Shown: positions 1 through 14,454, numbered from the stretch's first letter. The stretch: 64,000 bases of DNA from Trujillonella endophytica (GCF_019799905.1 NZ_JABGCI010000001.1:1178001-1242000), one strand, 5' to 3'. Program-made: numbers and translations. The notes: generated from the sequence alone by a model not told the origin.

Positions 1-1073
1 TGCAGCGCACCTTCGACGACTCCCAGACCGCGGCCGTCCTGGCGGCGGGTGGACTGATCTGCCTGCTCGGGGTGCTCGACGACAAGTTCGGCCTGGACGC
101 GCTCACGAAGCTGACCGGCCAGATCGCCGCCGCCGGCGTCATGGTGCTGCTCGGGGTGCAGCTGTCGTTCGTCTTCCTGCCCGTCGCCGACCTGGGCACG
201 ATCTCGCTGGGACCCGACGTCGGGGTCCCGCTGACCCTGCTGTTCACGGTGCTGACGGTCAACGCGCTGAACTTCATCGACGGGCTGGACGGGCTGGCCG
301 CCGGCGTCTCCGCCATCGCCGCACTGGCCTTCTTCGCGTACAGCTACAACCTGGGCCTCACCGGGTACGACGACGTCGCGAGCGCCCCCGCCCTGATCAC
401 CGCCGTGCTGGCCGGTGCGTGCCTCGGCTTCCTGCCGCACAACTTCAGCCCCGCCCGCATCTTCATGGGCGACTCCGGGTCGATGCTGGTCGGGCTGATG
501 CTCTCGGCCGCGGCCGTGTCGGCGACCGGGAACGTGGACCCGCAGTCGTTCGACTCCGCCGCCAGCCTGCTGCCGCTGGCCCTGCCGCTGCTCGTGCCGA
601 TCGCGGTCCTGTTCATCCCCTTCATCGACCTGGTCATGGCCGTGGTGCGGCGGACCCGGCGGGGCCGGTCGCCCTTCTCGCCGGACAAGATGCACCTGCA
701 CCACCGGCTGCTGGCCATCGGCCACTCGCACCGGCGGGCGGTGCTGGTCATGTACTTCTGGGCCGCCCTGCTCTCCAGCGGCGCCGTGGCGCTGTCCATC
801 ACCGGCGGCAAGGCCGAGCTGCTCGTCGCCATCGGTGCGCTGCTCGTGGTCGGGGTCGTCGTCGTGCTCGCCCCGCGCACCCGCCGGGCCGCGCGGGAGG
901 CCCGCGCCGCCGACCTGCTCGCGCAGCGCCGGCGCAGCCGGGCGGCCCACCCGACCGCCCGGGCGGTGCGGTCCTCCGTCGGGGCCGCACCCGCCGCCGG
1001 GCCGGGGTCGGGGCCGGGATCCGCCCCGGTGCGCGCCCCGCGCGCGCCCGACGCCGAGCAGGTGGTCCGGTGA
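1..1073 (+). CDS. wecA: Undecaprenyl-phosphate GlcNAc-1-phosphate transferase, 5' end cut by window
   Basis: Integral membrane enzyme of the MraY/WecA family. It moves GlcNAc-1-phosphate from UDP-GlcNAc to the lipid carrier and starts cell-wall linker or polysaccharide synthesis. The reading frame is already open at base 3, so the N-terminus lies outside the window. Visible hallmarks are an LLGVLDDKFGLD segment (Asp-rich cytoplasmic loop), NFIDGLDGLAAG, FMGDSGSMLVG and the His-rich KMHLHHRLL loop, separated by hydrophobic helices. The C-terminal 70 residues are Arg/Ala/Pro-rich and poorly conserved. Its position directly before the atp genes matches M. tuberculosis Rv1302 (rfe/wecA). The stop overlaps the next GTG by 4 nt, indicating translational coupling. 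Confidence 0.9.
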   Translation, partial: QRTFDDSQTAAVLAAGGLICLLGVLDDKFGLDALTKLTGQIAAAGVMVLLGVQLSFVFLPVADLGTISLGPDVGVPLTLLFTVLTVNALNFIDGLDGLAAGVSAIAALAFFAYSYNLGLTGYDDVASAPALITAVLAGACLGFLPHNFSPARIFMGDSGSMLVGLMLSAAAVSATGNVDPQSFDSAASLLPLALPLLVPIAVLFIPFIDLVMAVVRRTRRGRSPFSPDKMHLHHRLLAIGHSHRRAVLVMYFWAALLSSGAVALSITGGKAELLVAIGALLVVGVVVVLAPRTRRAAREARAADLLAQRRRSRAAHPTARAVRSSVGAAPAAGPGSGPGSAPVRAPRAPDAEQVVR

Positions 1074-1501
1074 GCAGGATGCCCCGGGAGGACCCCGGCT
1101 GGGACCTGTCGTTCCTGCGCATCGGCACCCTGGCCACGCTCGCCGTCACCGCCGTCGCGGCGCCGGTCACCGGCCTGGTCGCCGGCTGGGACGACGCGGT
1201 CGGCGTGGTCGTCGGCGCCGCGGTGGTGACGGCGTTCTTCGTGTTCAGCGGCGTCGTCATCGCGTGGGCCGGCCGGATCAACGACGCCTTCACGCTGCCG
1301 GCGGCGCTGGGTGCCTTCTTCGTCAAGGCGCTGGTCCTGTTCGCCGTGCTCAACGCGCTGCCGGAGGACGGCTGGCTGGACCGGCTGACCCTGGCCTGGG
1401 CCGTCATCGTCGGCGCGCTGCTGTGGAGCGGCGTGCAGCTGCGCTGGGTGTGGACCCAGCCGCTGTACTACGTCCCGCCACCGCGCCCGCCCGGCGCCTG
1501 A
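1070..1501 (+). CDS. Small four-helix membrane protein of the atp locus (Rv1303-like)
   Basis: A protein of about 143 residues with four predicted membrane segments (roughly residues 13-38, 42-68, 76-98 and 107-130) and almost no soluble domain. No enzyme motif is visible. Start chosen at the GTG in the GTGA overlap with wecA; an in-frame ATG lies three codons later. The position between wecA and the ATP synthase genes is that of Rv1303 in mycobacteria, which is usually considered an ATP synthase accessory or AtpI-like protein. The role is inferred from position and topology only. Confidence 0.75.
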   Translation: MSRMPREDPGWDLSFLRIGTLATLAVTAVAAPVTGLVAGWDDAVGVVVGAAVVTAFFVFSGVVIAWAGRINDAFTLPAALGAFFVKALVLFAVLNALPEDGWLDRLTLAWAVIVGALLWSGVQLRWVWTQPLYYVPPPRPPGA

Positions 1502-1602
1502 CCGGGGTGCCCAGCCGGGCACTCGGCGGGCCCGTCGCGACACCCGTACGGGTGGTCCGGCCGGGCCCTCCGCCGCACCCCGGAAGGCCTGCGACACGCG
1601 GC

Positions 1603-1611
1603 TGATAGTGT
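1603..1611 (+). promoter_or_regulatory. Extended -10 promoter of the ATP synthase operon
   Basis: TGATAGTGT lies 9 nt before the ATG of the first atp gene, in the 119-bp gap after the preceding gene. It gives a -10 box (TAGTGT) with an upstream TG. A start point 6-7 nt downstream would leave a leader of at most a few bases. No good -35 hexamer is visible. Confidence 0.5.
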
Positions 1612-1620
1612 CCGGGACCG

Positions 1621-1947
1621 ATGGCCGAGGACGACCCGACACCTGGGTCTGCACGGCCCCCGACTGCGAAGCCGACCAGCGGCGGCAGCGGTGCCGAGAC
1701 CGGATACGCGGTCATCGGGACGCTGATCTCCGGGATGGCCGTGTGGGGCGGGGCCGGGTGGCTGCTCGACCAGTGGCTGGACACGCGCGTGTTCTTCCCG
1801 GTCGGCATCATCCTCGGCATGGCGGTGGCGATCTACCTGGTCGTCGCCCGGTTCGGCGGCCTGCCCCAGCAATCGGGGCCGAATCGCACCAGCACCACCC
1901 AGGGCGGACGACGGAGCCGGCCCAGGACGCAGAAGGGACAACGGTGA
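1621..1947 (+). CDS. atpI: AtpZ/AtpI-family ATP synthase accessory protein
   Basis: 108 residues: a Pro/Ser/Gly-rich cytoplasmic N-terminus of about 25 residues, two membrane helices (about 27-47 and 57-78) joined by the short loop LLDQWLDT, and a basic tail. Two helices around a GWLLDxWLxT loop are typical of the AtpZ/AtpI group, thought to help c-ring assembly or cation supply. First gene of the atp transcription unit; its stop overlaps the atpB GTG by 4 nt. Confidence 0.8.
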   Translation: MAEDDPTPGSARPPTAKPTSGGSGAETGYAVIGTLISGMAVWGGAGWLLDQWLDTRVFFPVGIILGMAVAIYLVVARFGGLPQQSGPNRTSTTQGGRRSRPRTQKGQR

Positions 1948-2771
1948 CCTCCAGCGCCCACGCGCTCGGGACCGTGCTCGCGGTCGAATCCGGCGGCGGC
2001 GACGGCTTCCAGGCCCCCGGTCTCGGCGAGTTCTACCCGGAGACGGTGGCCGAGTTCTCCCTCCTGGGTGTCGACTTCGCGATCACCCGCATCACGATCA
2101 TCCTGTGGATCGCCACGGCGCTGATGCTCGCGTTCGTGATCGCCGCGGTTCGCAAGCCCCAGATCGTGCCGGGGAAGCTGCAGTTCATCGGGGAGAGCGG
2201 CTACTCGCTCGTCCGCGACGGCATCGCCCGCGACGTGGTCGGCCCCCGCGGCATCCCGTTCGCGCCGTTCCTCGCCGCGCTGTTCTTCTTCATCCTCGCG
2301 AACAACTTCATGGCGATCGTGCCGTTCGCGCAGATCTCCCCGATGTCGAAGTTCGCGTTCCCGCTGGTGCTCGCGGGGATCTGCTGGGTCCTCTACATCT
2401 ACATCGGGATCCGCGAGCAGGGCGCCGGCAAGTACTTCAAGGACATCCTGTTCCTGCCCGGCGTGCCGAAGCCGATGTACATCCTCGTCACGCCGATCGA
2501 GATCCTGCAGAACTTCGTCGTCCGGCCGTTCACCCTCGCCGTCCGACTCTTCGCCAACATGTTCGCCGGCCACATGCTGCTGGTGGTGTTCTCCCTCGGT
2601 GCCGTCTACCTCTTCGGCCGGGACAACTTCTCCATCGTCTTCGGTCCGGTCTCGGCGCTCATGGCGATCGTGATGACCTTCTTCGAGCTGCTGGTCATCT
2701 TCCTGCAGGCCTACGTCTTCACCGTCCTGATGGGCACCTACCTCAACGGGTCGATCGAGGCCGAACACTGA
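1944..2771 (+). CDS. atpB: F1Fo ATP synthase subunit a
   Basis: Membrane stator subunit forming the two proton half-channels against the c-ring. 275 residues with about six hydrophobic helices. The conserved segment FTLAVRLFANMFAGHMLL carries the essential helix arginine that faces the c-ring carboxylate. The GTG start is chosen because it overlaps the previous stop (GTGA), has AGAAGG 7 nt upstream, and gives a normal N-terminus. The long in-frame region upstream reads antagonistically through atpI and is not used. Confidence 0.95.
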   Translation: MTSSAHALGTVLAVESGGGDGFQAPGLGEFYPETVAEFSLLGVDFAITRITIILWIATALMLAFVIAAVRKPQIVPGKLQFIGESGYSLVRDGIARDVVGPRGIPFAPFLAALFFFILANNFMAIVPFAQISPMSKFAFPLVLAGICWVLYIYIGIREQGAGKYFKDILFLPGVPKPMYILVTPIEILQNFVVRPFTLAVRLFANMFAGHMLLVVFSLGAVYLFGRDNFSIVFGPVSALMAIVMTFFELLVIFLQAYVFTVLMGTYLNGSIEAEH

Positions 2772-2887
2772 GCCCGCGCCGGACGCGACCGCGCCCGGCG
2801 TCGCACCACCCCTGAACGGCACCACCGCACCACCCCACGAAGCCGCCCGGCAGGTGCCGGGCGACGACACAGGAGGAACACCTCGTC

Positions 2888-3124
2888 ATGGATCTTCTGG
2901 CTGCAACTGAGGGCGTGACCGGCAGCGTCGGTTCGATCGGCTACGGCCTCGCCGCGATCGGCCCCGGCATCGGTGTGGGAATCGTGTGGGCGGCCTACAT
3001 CCAGGCCACCGCGCGTCAGCCCGAGTCCGCCGGCCTCACCCGTACCTACGCCTTCCTCGGCTTCGCGCTCTCCGAGGCGCTGGCGCTGATCGGCTTCGTC
3101 GTCCCCTTCGTCTTCGGCACCTGA
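2888..3124 (+). CDS. atpE: F1Fo ATP synthase subunit c (proteolipid)
   Basis: 78-residue hairpin of two membrane helices forming the rotor ring. The polar loop has the expected ARQPE (residues 42-46), and the proton-carrying carboxylate is Glu63 in [11 protein letters not shown]. The glycine-rich first helix ([10 protein letters not shown]) allows tight packing. A strong Shine-Dalgarno (AGGAGG) lies 10 nt before the ATG, matching the high expression needed for ring stoichiometry. In mycobacteria this subunit is the bedaquiline target. Confidence 0.96.
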   Translation: MDLLAATEGVTGSVGSIGYGLAAIGPGIGVGIVWAAYIQATARQPESAGLTRTYAFLGFALSEALALIGFVVPFVFGT

Positions 3125-3173
3125 TCCGTACGCCGGCGTACGGGCACCGACTCCAGACAGGGACACTGAGACC

Positions 3174-3755
3174 ATGAGCATCCTCGCTGCGGAGAGTGAG
3201 AACCCGCTCCTGCCGCCGATCGGCGAGATCATCATCGGGCTGATCGCGTTCGCGATCGTGCTCCTGGTGTTCTTCAAGTTCGTCGCACCGCGGTTCGAGC
3301 AGGTCTTCCGCGCTCGTCGTGAGGCGATCGAGGGCGGCATCGAGCGGGCCGAGGCCATGCAGGCCGAGGCCAAGGCGTCGCTGGAGCAGTACCGCGCCCA
3401 GCTCGCCGAGGCCCGGACCGAGGCCGCGCAGATCCGCGACCAGGCGCGGGCCGAGGGGCAGCAGATCCTCGAGGAGCTGCGCGCGCAGGCCCAGGAGGAG
3501 TCGGCCCGCATCGTCGCCCGCGGGGAGGAGCAGCTCGCGGCGTCCCGCCAGCAGGTCCTCAACGAGCTGCGGACGCACATCGGCACGCTCGCCGTCGACC
3601 TGGCCGGCCGCGTGGTCGGCGAGTCGCTCTCCGACGACGCCCGTCGCCGGGGCACGGTCGACCGTTTCCTCGACCAGCTCGACGGCATGGCGACCGGCAC
3701 CACGCCGGACGGCCGTGGCGGCTCGTCGGTGTACGCGGCGGAGGGCAACCGCTGA
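3174..3755 (+). CDS. atpF: F1Fo ATP synthase subunit b
   Basis: 193 residues: one membrane helix (about 19-36) followed by a long charged coiled coil (about 42-160) rich in Ala, Glu, Gln and Arg, forming the peripheral stalk that links Fo to F1. The tail is a short Gly/Ser-rich segment. It shares 1 nt with the atpH start (TGATG), so b and delta are likely translated together. In M. tuberculosis a second b-like segment is fused to delta; here the ordinary b gene is followed by a free-standing delta. Confidence 0.94.
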   Translation: MSILAAESENPLLPPIGEIIIGLIAFAIVLLVFFKFVAPRFEQVFRARREAIEGGIERAEAMQAEAKASLEQYRAQLAEARTEAAQIRDQARAEGQQILEELRAQAQEESARIVARGEEQLAASRQQVLNELRTHIGTLAVDLAGRVVGESLSDDARRRGTVDRFLDQLDGMATGTTPDGRGGSSVYAAEGNR

Positions 3756-4627
3756 TGGACGCCGCCAGCCGGGCCGGCATCGCCGAGGCGCGGGAGCGCC
3801 TGGCCGAGCTGACCCGTCCCGCGTCGGGGCTGCTCGAGCGGGCCCGGGACCGGGTCATCGGGCAGCCGCGGGTCCTGGAACCCCAGGACCTGCTCGGGCT
3901 GGCGGACGAGCTGTTCGCCGTGGCGCGCCTCCTCGACGGGAACGCGTCGCTGCGGCGCGCGCTCTCCGACCCCGCCGGCAAGCCGGCCGAGCGCGCCGCG
4001 CTGGCGCAGCGGCTGCTCACCGGCAAGGTGTCCGACGCCGCGCTCGACCTGGTGGAGACCCTCGCCCGCCAGCGCTGGTCGCGGCCGTTCGACCTCGTCG
4101 AGGCCTCCGAGATCCTGGCGACGGAGGCGTCGCTCGACGCCGCCGACGCCCGCGGCGAGCTCGAGGGCGTCGAGGACGAGCTGTTCCGCTTCGGCCGGAT
4201 CGTCGCCGGCGACCCGGCCCTGTCCCGGATCCTCACCGACCGGGCGGCGCCGGCGGCCGGCAAGACGGCGCTGCTCGACCAGCTCCTCGCCCACCGGGTC
4301 AGCCCGGTGACCGCGCAGCTGCTCCGCAACCACCTGACCCGGCCGACCGTCTCCAACGCGGAGACGGCGATCGAGCGGCTGTCCGAGGTCGCCTCCCGGC
4401 GCCGCGGTCAGTCCGTGGCGCACGTGACGGCGGCCGCGCCGCTGACCGCGGCGCAGGAGCAGCGCCTCTCCGAGGTGCTCGGCCGCGTCTACGGCCGCGC
4501 CATCGGGCTGCAGGTGACCGTCGACCCCGCCGTCCTGGGGGGTCTGGTGATCCGCGTCGGTGACGAGGTCATCGACGGCAGCGTCCTGCGCCGCCTCGAC
4601 GAGGCCGGCCGCCGCCTCGTCGGCTGA
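3755..4627 (+). CDS. atpH: F1Fo ATP synthase subunit delta, long actinobacterial form
   Basis: 290 residues, about 110 longer than the usual 177-residue delta. The C-terminal third (QAVAH-like [19 protein letters not shown], then [21 protein letters not shown]) is the conserved delta domain that anchors the peripheral stalk to the top of F1. The extra length lies in the N-terminal and middle region, which is alpha-helical and rich in Arg, Glu and Ala. No membrane segment is present, so unlike the mycobacterial b-delta protein this one is not a fusion. Confidence 0.92.
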   Translation: MDAASRAGIAEARERLAELTRPASGLLERARDRVIGQPRVLEPQDLLGLADELFAVARLLDGNASLRRALSDPAGKPAERAALAQRLLTGKVSDAALDLVETLARQRWSRPFDLVEASEILATEASLDAADARGELEGVEDELFRFGRIVAGDPALSRILTDRAAPAAGKTALLDQLLAHRVSPVTAQLLRNHLTRPTVSNAETAIERLSEVASRRRGQSVAHVTAAAPLTAAQEQRLSEVLGRVYGRAIGLQVTVDPAVLGGLVIRVGDEVIDGSVLRRLDEAGRRLVG

Positions 4628-4700
4628 CCCGACCGGACCGACCGCCACCCATCCAGCCCGCAACACAGACACGACCCCCGCAGGGAAGAGGACGCGAGCC

Positions 4701-6335
<1,635 letters not shown>

Positions 6336-6338
6336 CCC

Positions 6339-8781
<2,443 letters not shown>

Positions 8782-8784
8782 CGG

Positions 8785-8841
8785 AGCACCACCCTCCTCC
8801 CCGCACCTCGCCAGCTCGGCGCGGGACCCTGGAGGGTGGCC
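8785..8841 (+). repeat. Dispersed intergenic hairpin repeat, copy A (3' of atpD)
   Basis: Member of a repeat family found several times in this window. The outer arms CCACCCTCC (8789-8797) and GGAGGGTGG (8831-8839) are perfect complements. The interior carries the family core CCCCGCAC-CTCGC-AGCTCG-GCGCGGGACCCT. It begins 8 nt after the atpD stop in the same orientation as the gene, which suggests a transcript 3'-end or processing element inside the atp operon. Confidence 0.7.
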
Positions 8842-8857
8842 GTTCCAGCACCTCGCC

Positions 8858-8889
8858 ACGGCCGGGTCCCCGCACGGGGGCCCGGCCGT
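8858..8889 (+). terminator. Strong GC hairpin between atpD and atpC
   Basis: ACGGCCGGG pairs perfectly with CCCGGCCGT; a T-G wobble and CCCC/GGGG extend the stem to 14 bp around a GCAC loop. There is no T-tract, as is common for actinobacterial terminators. The same layout (GG-T-CCCC loop GGGG-G-CC) recurs after etfA. It may attenuate read-through into atpC. Confidence 0.6.
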
Positions 8890-9039
8890 CGTCGTCCGTG
8901 CCGGGCGGGCGCGGTCACCCGGACGGGTTGCCGTCCGGGCGTGTCGCCGCCGCCGTTACAGTGGAACCGACCCGTCGCCGTGCCTCCCGAGGACCGGCGC
9001 CCGTAGGCCGCCCCCGGGCGGTGCACCCCGAGGAGTGTC

Positions 9040-9432
9040 GTGGCGACCCTGCAGGTCGAGTTGGTGGCCGTCGAGCGGACGATCTGGTCCGGCGAGGCGA
9101 GCATGGTCATCGCCCGCACGACCGAGGGCGAGCTCGGCGTGCTGCCCGGCCACGCCCCGATGCTCGGGCAGCTGGCCGACGGCGGCGTCGTCACGATCCG
9201 CACCGCCGAGGGCGAGGACCTCGTCGTGGCCGCGCACGGCGGCTTCCTGTCGGTCAGCAAGCAGGGCGTCTCCATCCTCGCCGAGACGGCGGAGATCGCC
9301 GGCGAGATCGACGTCGAGCGGGCCCGCGAGGCGCTGCGCCGCGCCGAGGCCGAGAGCGGCGACGACCCGGAGGCCCTCGCCGCGGCCCGCCGGGCCTCCA
9401 GCCGGCTGCGCGCCGCCGGCCAGGACGCCTGA
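9040..9432 (+). CDS. atpC: F1Fo ATP synthase subunit epsilon
   Basis: 130-residue central-stalk subunit with an N-terminal beta-sandwich ([33 protein letters not shown]) and a C-terminal helical hairpin rich in Arg, Ala and Glu that can brake hydrolysis. The GTG start has GAGGAG about 6 nt upstream. It is separated from atpD by 258 bp holding a repeat and a strong hairpin, unlike the 0-3 nt to about 100 nt spacing of the other atp genes, so its level may be set separately. Confidence 0.93.
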   Translation: MATLQVELVAVERTIWSGEASMVIARTTEGELGVLPGHAPMLGQLADGGVVTIRTAEGEDLVVAAHGGFLSVSKQGVSILAETAEIAGEIDVERAREALRRAEAESGDDPEALAAARRASSRLRAAGQDA

Positions 9433-9481
9433 GCCCCCTGCCGGACCGCACGCCCCACCGTCGGCCGCCGGGACGCACCCC

Positions 9482-9883
9482 ATGACCACCGTCCTCCTGG
9501 TGCTGGCGGGGGTGGTGCTCCTCGTCCTGCTCGTCGCGTTCCTGCTGCGCCGCCGTTTCCTGCTCTCCGGCCTCGGCGCGGTCACCATGTGGCTGCGGCC
9601 GGGCGGCTCGACGCGCTGGTCGGTCGGGGTCGCCTGGTACGGCGGTGACGCCCTGCTCTGGTACCGCGCCGTGTCCCTGTCGGTGCGCCCGCAGCACCGG
9701 CTCAGCCGGGCGGAGCTGGAGGTGGCCGGCCGGCGGGGTGCCACCCGGGCCGACGTGGCCCTGCCGGACGACGTCGTCGTCCTGTCGATCCTCACCGCCG
9801 CGGGCCCGCGGGACCTGGCGATGGACGTCTCGACCGTGACCGGCTTCCTCAGCTGGGTCGAGTCCGCCCCGCGCGGACGCTGA
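9482..9883 (+). CDS. DUF2550 single-pass membrane protein (Rv1312-like)
   Basis: 133 residues: one N-terminal membrane helix (about 2-22) ending in the positive patch RRR, then a small beta-rich domain (WLRPGGSTRWSVGVAWYGGD, LLWYRAVSLSVRP) characteristic of DUF2550 proteins. The same small gene follows atpC in mycobacteria (Rv1312). No catalytic motif is visible and the function is unknown. It converges with the adenosyltransferase gene, leaving only 6 bp between stops. Confidence 0.8.
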   Translation: MTTVLLVLAGVVLLVLLVAFLLRRRFLLSGLGAVTMWLRPGGSTRWSVGVAWYGGDALLWYRAVSLSVRPQHRLSRAELEVAGRRGATRADVALPDDVVVLSILTAAGPRDLAMDVSTVTGFLSWVESAPRGR

Positions 9884-9889
9884 GCTCGC

Positions 9890-10480
9890 TCAGGCCTCGG
9901 CGTCTCGGGTACGCCCGCCGCCGGGCTGCCACAGCACGTCGCCGTCGGGGTTGCCGCCCCGGGCGAGGATGAACAGCAGGTCCGACAGCCGGTTGAGGTA
10001 GCGGGCCGTCTCCGGGTTGGTCCGGTCCGCGTCGGCCTCGAGCAGCGCCCACACGCTGCGCTCCGCGCGCCGGGCCACCACCCGTGCCTGGTGCAGGAGG
10101 GCACCCAGCGGCGTCCCCCCGGGCAGGATGAAGCTCGTCAGCGGTGCCACGCGCGCGTTGTGCTCGTCGCAGGCCGCCTCCAGCCGCGCGGTGTACTCCG
10201 CGGTGACCCGCAGCGGTGGGTGGGCCGGGTCCGGGACGATCGGCGTGGACAGGTCGGCGCCGACGTCGAACAGGTCGTTCTGCACCCCGCGGAGCAGCTC
10301 GGCGACCTCGGCCGTCGGCCCGCCCAGGGCCAGGGCGACCCCGAGGACGCTGTTGGTCTCGTCCACGTCGGCGTAGGCCACCAGCCGCGGATCGGTCTTG
10401 GCGACCCGGCTCATGTCCCCGAGGTGCGTCTGACCGGCATCACCGGTGCGGGTGTAGATGCGGGTCAGGCGGACGGTCAT
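9890..10480 (-). CDS. pduO: Cob(I)alamin adenosyltransferase, PduO type
   Basis: 196 residues of the PduO/MMAB family, transferring the adenosyl group of ATP to cob(I)alamin to make coenzyme B12 (AdoCbl). The N-terminal TRIYTRTGDAGQTHLGD is the conserved ATP-binding segment, followed by DVDETNSVLG; ILPGGTPLGALLHQARVVARRAER is the helical core with the conserved Arg residues. It likely supplies AdoCbl to the ethylmalonyl-CoA mutase 2 kb away. The same gene precedes murA in M. tuberculosis (Rv1314c). A TAGGCT box 7 nt before the ATG suggests leaderless transcription. Confidence 0.92.
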   Translation of the reverse strand: MTVRLTRIYTRTGDAGQTHLGDMSRVAKTDPRLVAYADVDETNSVLGVALALGGPTAEVAELLRGVQNDLFDVGADLSTPIVPDPAHPPLRVTAEYTARLEAACDEHNARVAPLTSFILPGGTPLGALLHQARVVARRAERSVWALLEADADRTNPETARYLNRLSDLLFILARGGNPDGDVLWQPGGGRTRDAEA

Positions 10481-10487
10481 GGCGTCG

Positions 10488-10493
10488 AGCCTA
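10488..10493 (-). promoter_or_regulatory. -10 box of the cobalamin adenosyltransferase gene
   Basis: Read on the minus strand, TAGGCT lies 7 nt before the ATG. The transcript would start at or next to the start codon. Confidence 0.5.
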
Positions 10494-10496
10494 GTG

Positions 10497-10560
10497 AAGG
10501 GCCCCCGCCCCCCACGCCTCGCGGGCTCGCCGCGGGGCCCTGCACGGGGGCCTCGGGATG
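10497..10560 (+). repeat. Dispersed intergenic hairpin repeat, copy B
   Basis: Arms GGCCCCCG (10500-10507) and CGGGGGCC (10545-10552) are perfect complements. The core has CCCCCCACGCCTCGC, GCTCGCCGCGGGGCCCTG. This copy lies between the divergent adenosyltransferase and murA genes, so it is not simply a terminator of either. GGATGCTC after the right arm is shared with copy C. Confidence 0.7.
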
Positions 10561-10588
10561 CTCACCGACGTGTGGCAGTGCGTCGCCG

Positions 10589-10594
10589 TAGGGT
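10589..10594 (+). promoter_or_regulatory. -10 box of murA
   Basis: TAGGGT exactly 6 nt before the GTG start predicts a leaderless murA transcript. No Shine-Dalgarno is present. Confidence 0.55.
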
Positions 10595-10600
10595 GATCGC

Positions 10601-11881
10601 GTGGAGTGCTTCGAGGTCACCGGTGGCACCGCGCTCGACGGCCGGGTGCGGGTGACGGGGGCCAAGAACAGCGCCCTGAAGCTCATGGCCGCGGCGCTGC
10701 TCGCCGCGGGCCGGACGACGATCGACGAGGTCCCCGACATCCTCGACGTGTCGATCATGAGCGAGGTGCTGCGCCGGCTCGGGTGCGGTGTCACCTACGA
10801 GCGGATCCCCGGCACGGGCGGCGGTGGGCGGGTCACCATCGACGTCCCCGAGGAGCCCGGCACCGAGACCGACTACGACCTGGTGCGGAAGATGCGCGCC
10901 TCGATCAGCGTGCTCGGTCCGCTGGTCGCCCGGTGCGGCAGCGCCCGGGTCGCGCTGCCCGGCGGCGACGCGATCGGCTCCCGCGGTCTGGACATGCACA
11001 TCTCCGGGCTCGAGCGCCTGGGCGCGACGATCGACAGCGAGCACGGGTTCCTCGTCGCCACCGCGCCTCGCCTGGTCGGTACGACGATCTGGCTCGACTT
11101 CCCCTCCGTCGGCGCCACCGAGAACCTCGTGATGGCCGCGGTCCTGGCCGAGGGCACCACGGTCGTCGACAACGCCGCCCGTGAGCCGGAGATCGCCGAC
11201 CTCTGCGCGATGCTCAACGCGATGGGCGCCCGCATCGACGGCGCCGGCACCTCGACGATCACCGTCGAGGGCGTCTCCGGGCTGCACCCGGTGACCTACA
11301 CGACCGTCACCGACCGCATCGTCGCCGGCACCTGGGCGATCGGCGCCGTGATGACCCGCGGTGACGTGGTGATCGAGCGGGCCGTCCCCGAGCACCTGAG
11401 CGTGGCGCTGGACAAGCTGACCGACGCCGGCGCCTCGATCGAGGTCGTGCCCGAGGGGCTGCGGGTCGTCATGACCGAGCGGCCGCGCTGCGTGGACATC
11501 GTCACGCTGCCGTTCCCCGGCTTCCCGACCGACCTCCAGCCGATGGCCGTGGCGCTGGCCGCCGTCTCCTCGGGCACCGCGCTCATCACCGAGAACGTGT
11601 TCGAGGGCCGGTTCATGTTCGTCAACGAGCTGGTGCGCCTCGGCGCGCACGTGCGCATCGACGGTCACCACGCCGTCGTCCGCGGCCGGGAGCGGCTGTC
11701 CAGCGCGCCCGTGCTGGCCACCGACATCCGCGCCGGCGCGGGGCTGGTGCTGGCCGGGCTCGTCTCCGACGGGGTCACCGGGGTGGCCGACGTGCACCAC
11801 GTCGACCGGGGCTACCCCGACTTCGTCGACCAGCTGCGCGGGCTCGGCGCGACGATCGAGCGGGTCACCAGGCCGAGCTGA
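10601..11881 (+). CDS. murA: UDP-N-acetylglucosamine 1-carboxyvinyltransferase, Asp-type active site
   Basis: 426-residue cytoplasmic enzyme adding enolpyruvate to UDP-GlcNAc, the first committed step of peptidoglycan synthesis. Residues 20-25 (GAKNSA) carry the catalytic Lys/Asn pair and the two inverted alpha/beta domains are intact. In the mobile loop, where most bacteria have Cys in PGGCAIG, this protein reads PGGDAIG with Asp123. The same Cys-to-Asp exchange in M. tuberculosis (Asp117) makes the enzyme insensitive to fosfomycin; insensitivity here is inferred. The GTG start is supported by the adjacent -10 box. Its stop lies 3 bp from the convergent gene. Confidence 0.96.
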   Translation: MECFEVTGGTALDGRVRVTGAKNSALKLMAAALLAAGRTTIDEVPDILDVSIMSEVLRRLGCGVTYERIPGTGGGGRVTIDVPEEPGTETDYDLVRKMRASISVLGPLVARCGSARVALPGGDAIGSRGLDMHISGLERLGATIDSEHGFLVATAPRLVGTTIWLDFPSVGATENLVMAAVLAEGTTVVDNAAREPEIADLCAMLNAMGARIDGAGTSTITVEGVSGLHPVTYTTVTDRIVAGTWAIGAVMTRGDVVIERAVPEHLSVALDKLTDAGASIEVVPEGLRVVMTERPRCVDIVTLPFPGFPTDLQPMAVALAAVSSGTALITENVFEGRFMFVNELVRLGAHVRIDGHHAVVRGRERLSSAPVLATDIRAGAGLVLAGLVSDGVTGVADVHHVDRGYPDFVDQLRGLGATIERVTRPS

Positions 11882-11884
11882 GCC

Positions 11885-12232
11885 TCAGGTGCCGGGGAAC
11901 GTCGCCGCGAGGCTCCGGGCGCGGTCGGCGTCCTCGGGGAACACGAGCACCTCGGCACGGTGGGCGCCGGGGTAGCGGATCGTGGACCGGATCCCGGCGT
12001 CGGAGAGGATCGCCCGCAGCGCCAGTGCGGCCTCGCGGCTGGACGTGGTGGCCACCCGGAGGAGGAGGCCGTCGTCGGCCGGCGTCGAGGGGCGACGGGG
12101 GCTCCCGCTGCCGGTGCCGAAGGCCCATCGCATGAACAGCGCGAGCAGGGCGAGGACCGCGAAGACCACCACCGGTCCCGCGGCGTAGTGGAGGTTGTCC
12201 GCGACCGCCACCGGCGTCCTCCTCGTCTGCAC
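11885..12232 (-). CDS. Small membrane-anchored protein with DUF2007-like domain
   Basis: 115 residues, GTG start. One membrane helix (about 15-36) is followed by a Ser/Pro linker and a soluble domain of about 60 residues reading LLLRVATTSSREAALALRAILSDAGI and AEVLVFPEDADRARSL. This beta-alpha-beta pattern resembles DUF2007 (putative signal-transducing) proteins. The function is not established. It converges closely with murA and is divergent from the mutase gene. Confidence 0.6.
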   Translation of the reverse strand: MQTRRTPVAVADNLHYAAGPVVVFAVLALLALFMRWAFGTGSGSPRRPSTPADDGLLLRVATTSSREAALALRAILSDAGIRSTIRYPGAHRAEVLVFPEDADRARSLAATFPGT

Positions 12233-12233
12233 C

Positions 12234-12290
12234 GGCCCCGCCCGGAGGCTCGCCCCGAGCGTGCGGGGGCGAGGAGGGCGGGGTCCCTTC
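12234..12290 (-). repeat. Possible divergent copy of the intergenic hairpin repeat
   Basis: CCCCGCCC (12236-12243) pairs with GGGCGGGG (12276-12283). Read on the minus strand it starts AAGGGACCCCGCCC and ends GGGCGGGGCC like the family, but the core is only loosely similar. It sits in the divergent gap between the DUF2007-like gene and the mutase gene. Confidence 0.35.
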
Positions 12291-12334
12291 CGCCGGTCGA
12301 GTGTGCCACCGCCGGAGGGCGGGGGGCGGGGATG

Positions 12335-12350
12335 CTACTGGCGGGTAACC
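12335..12350. promoter_or_regulatory. Palindromic operator, mutase promoter
   Basis: CTACTGGCGGGTAAC is one of four sites matching GTTAC-N6-GTAAC, with the same 6-bp spacer TGGCGG-type sequence. It ends 5 bp before the -10 box of the mutase gene, so a bound protein would block the promoter. The sister sites lie before the dehydrogenase, ccr and etfB genes. Confidence 0.6.
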
Positions 12351-12354
12351 GCCC

Positions 12355-12360
12355 TATCCT
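12355..12360 (+). promoter_or_regulatory. -10 box of the ethylmalonyl-CoA mutase gene
   Basis: TATCCT exactly 6 nt before the ATG; predicts a leaderless transcript. The palindromic operator lies directly upstream, within the polymerase footprint. Confidence 0.6.
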
Positions 12361-12366
12361 CCGTGC

Positions 12367-14394
<2,028 letters not shown>

Positions 14395-14454
14395 GCGGGG
14401 GAGCGGATCGGCGGTTCCACGTCGGAACGTGTGTGCACGGTGACCCAGAGCGGT

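Noticed and set aside
1608..1943. Extended N-terminus of AtpB reading from base 1608
   Set aside because: The extension overlaps the whole of atpI in another frame, is Arg-rich and unlike any AtpB; the GTG at 1944 has a ribosome site and a GTGA overlap.
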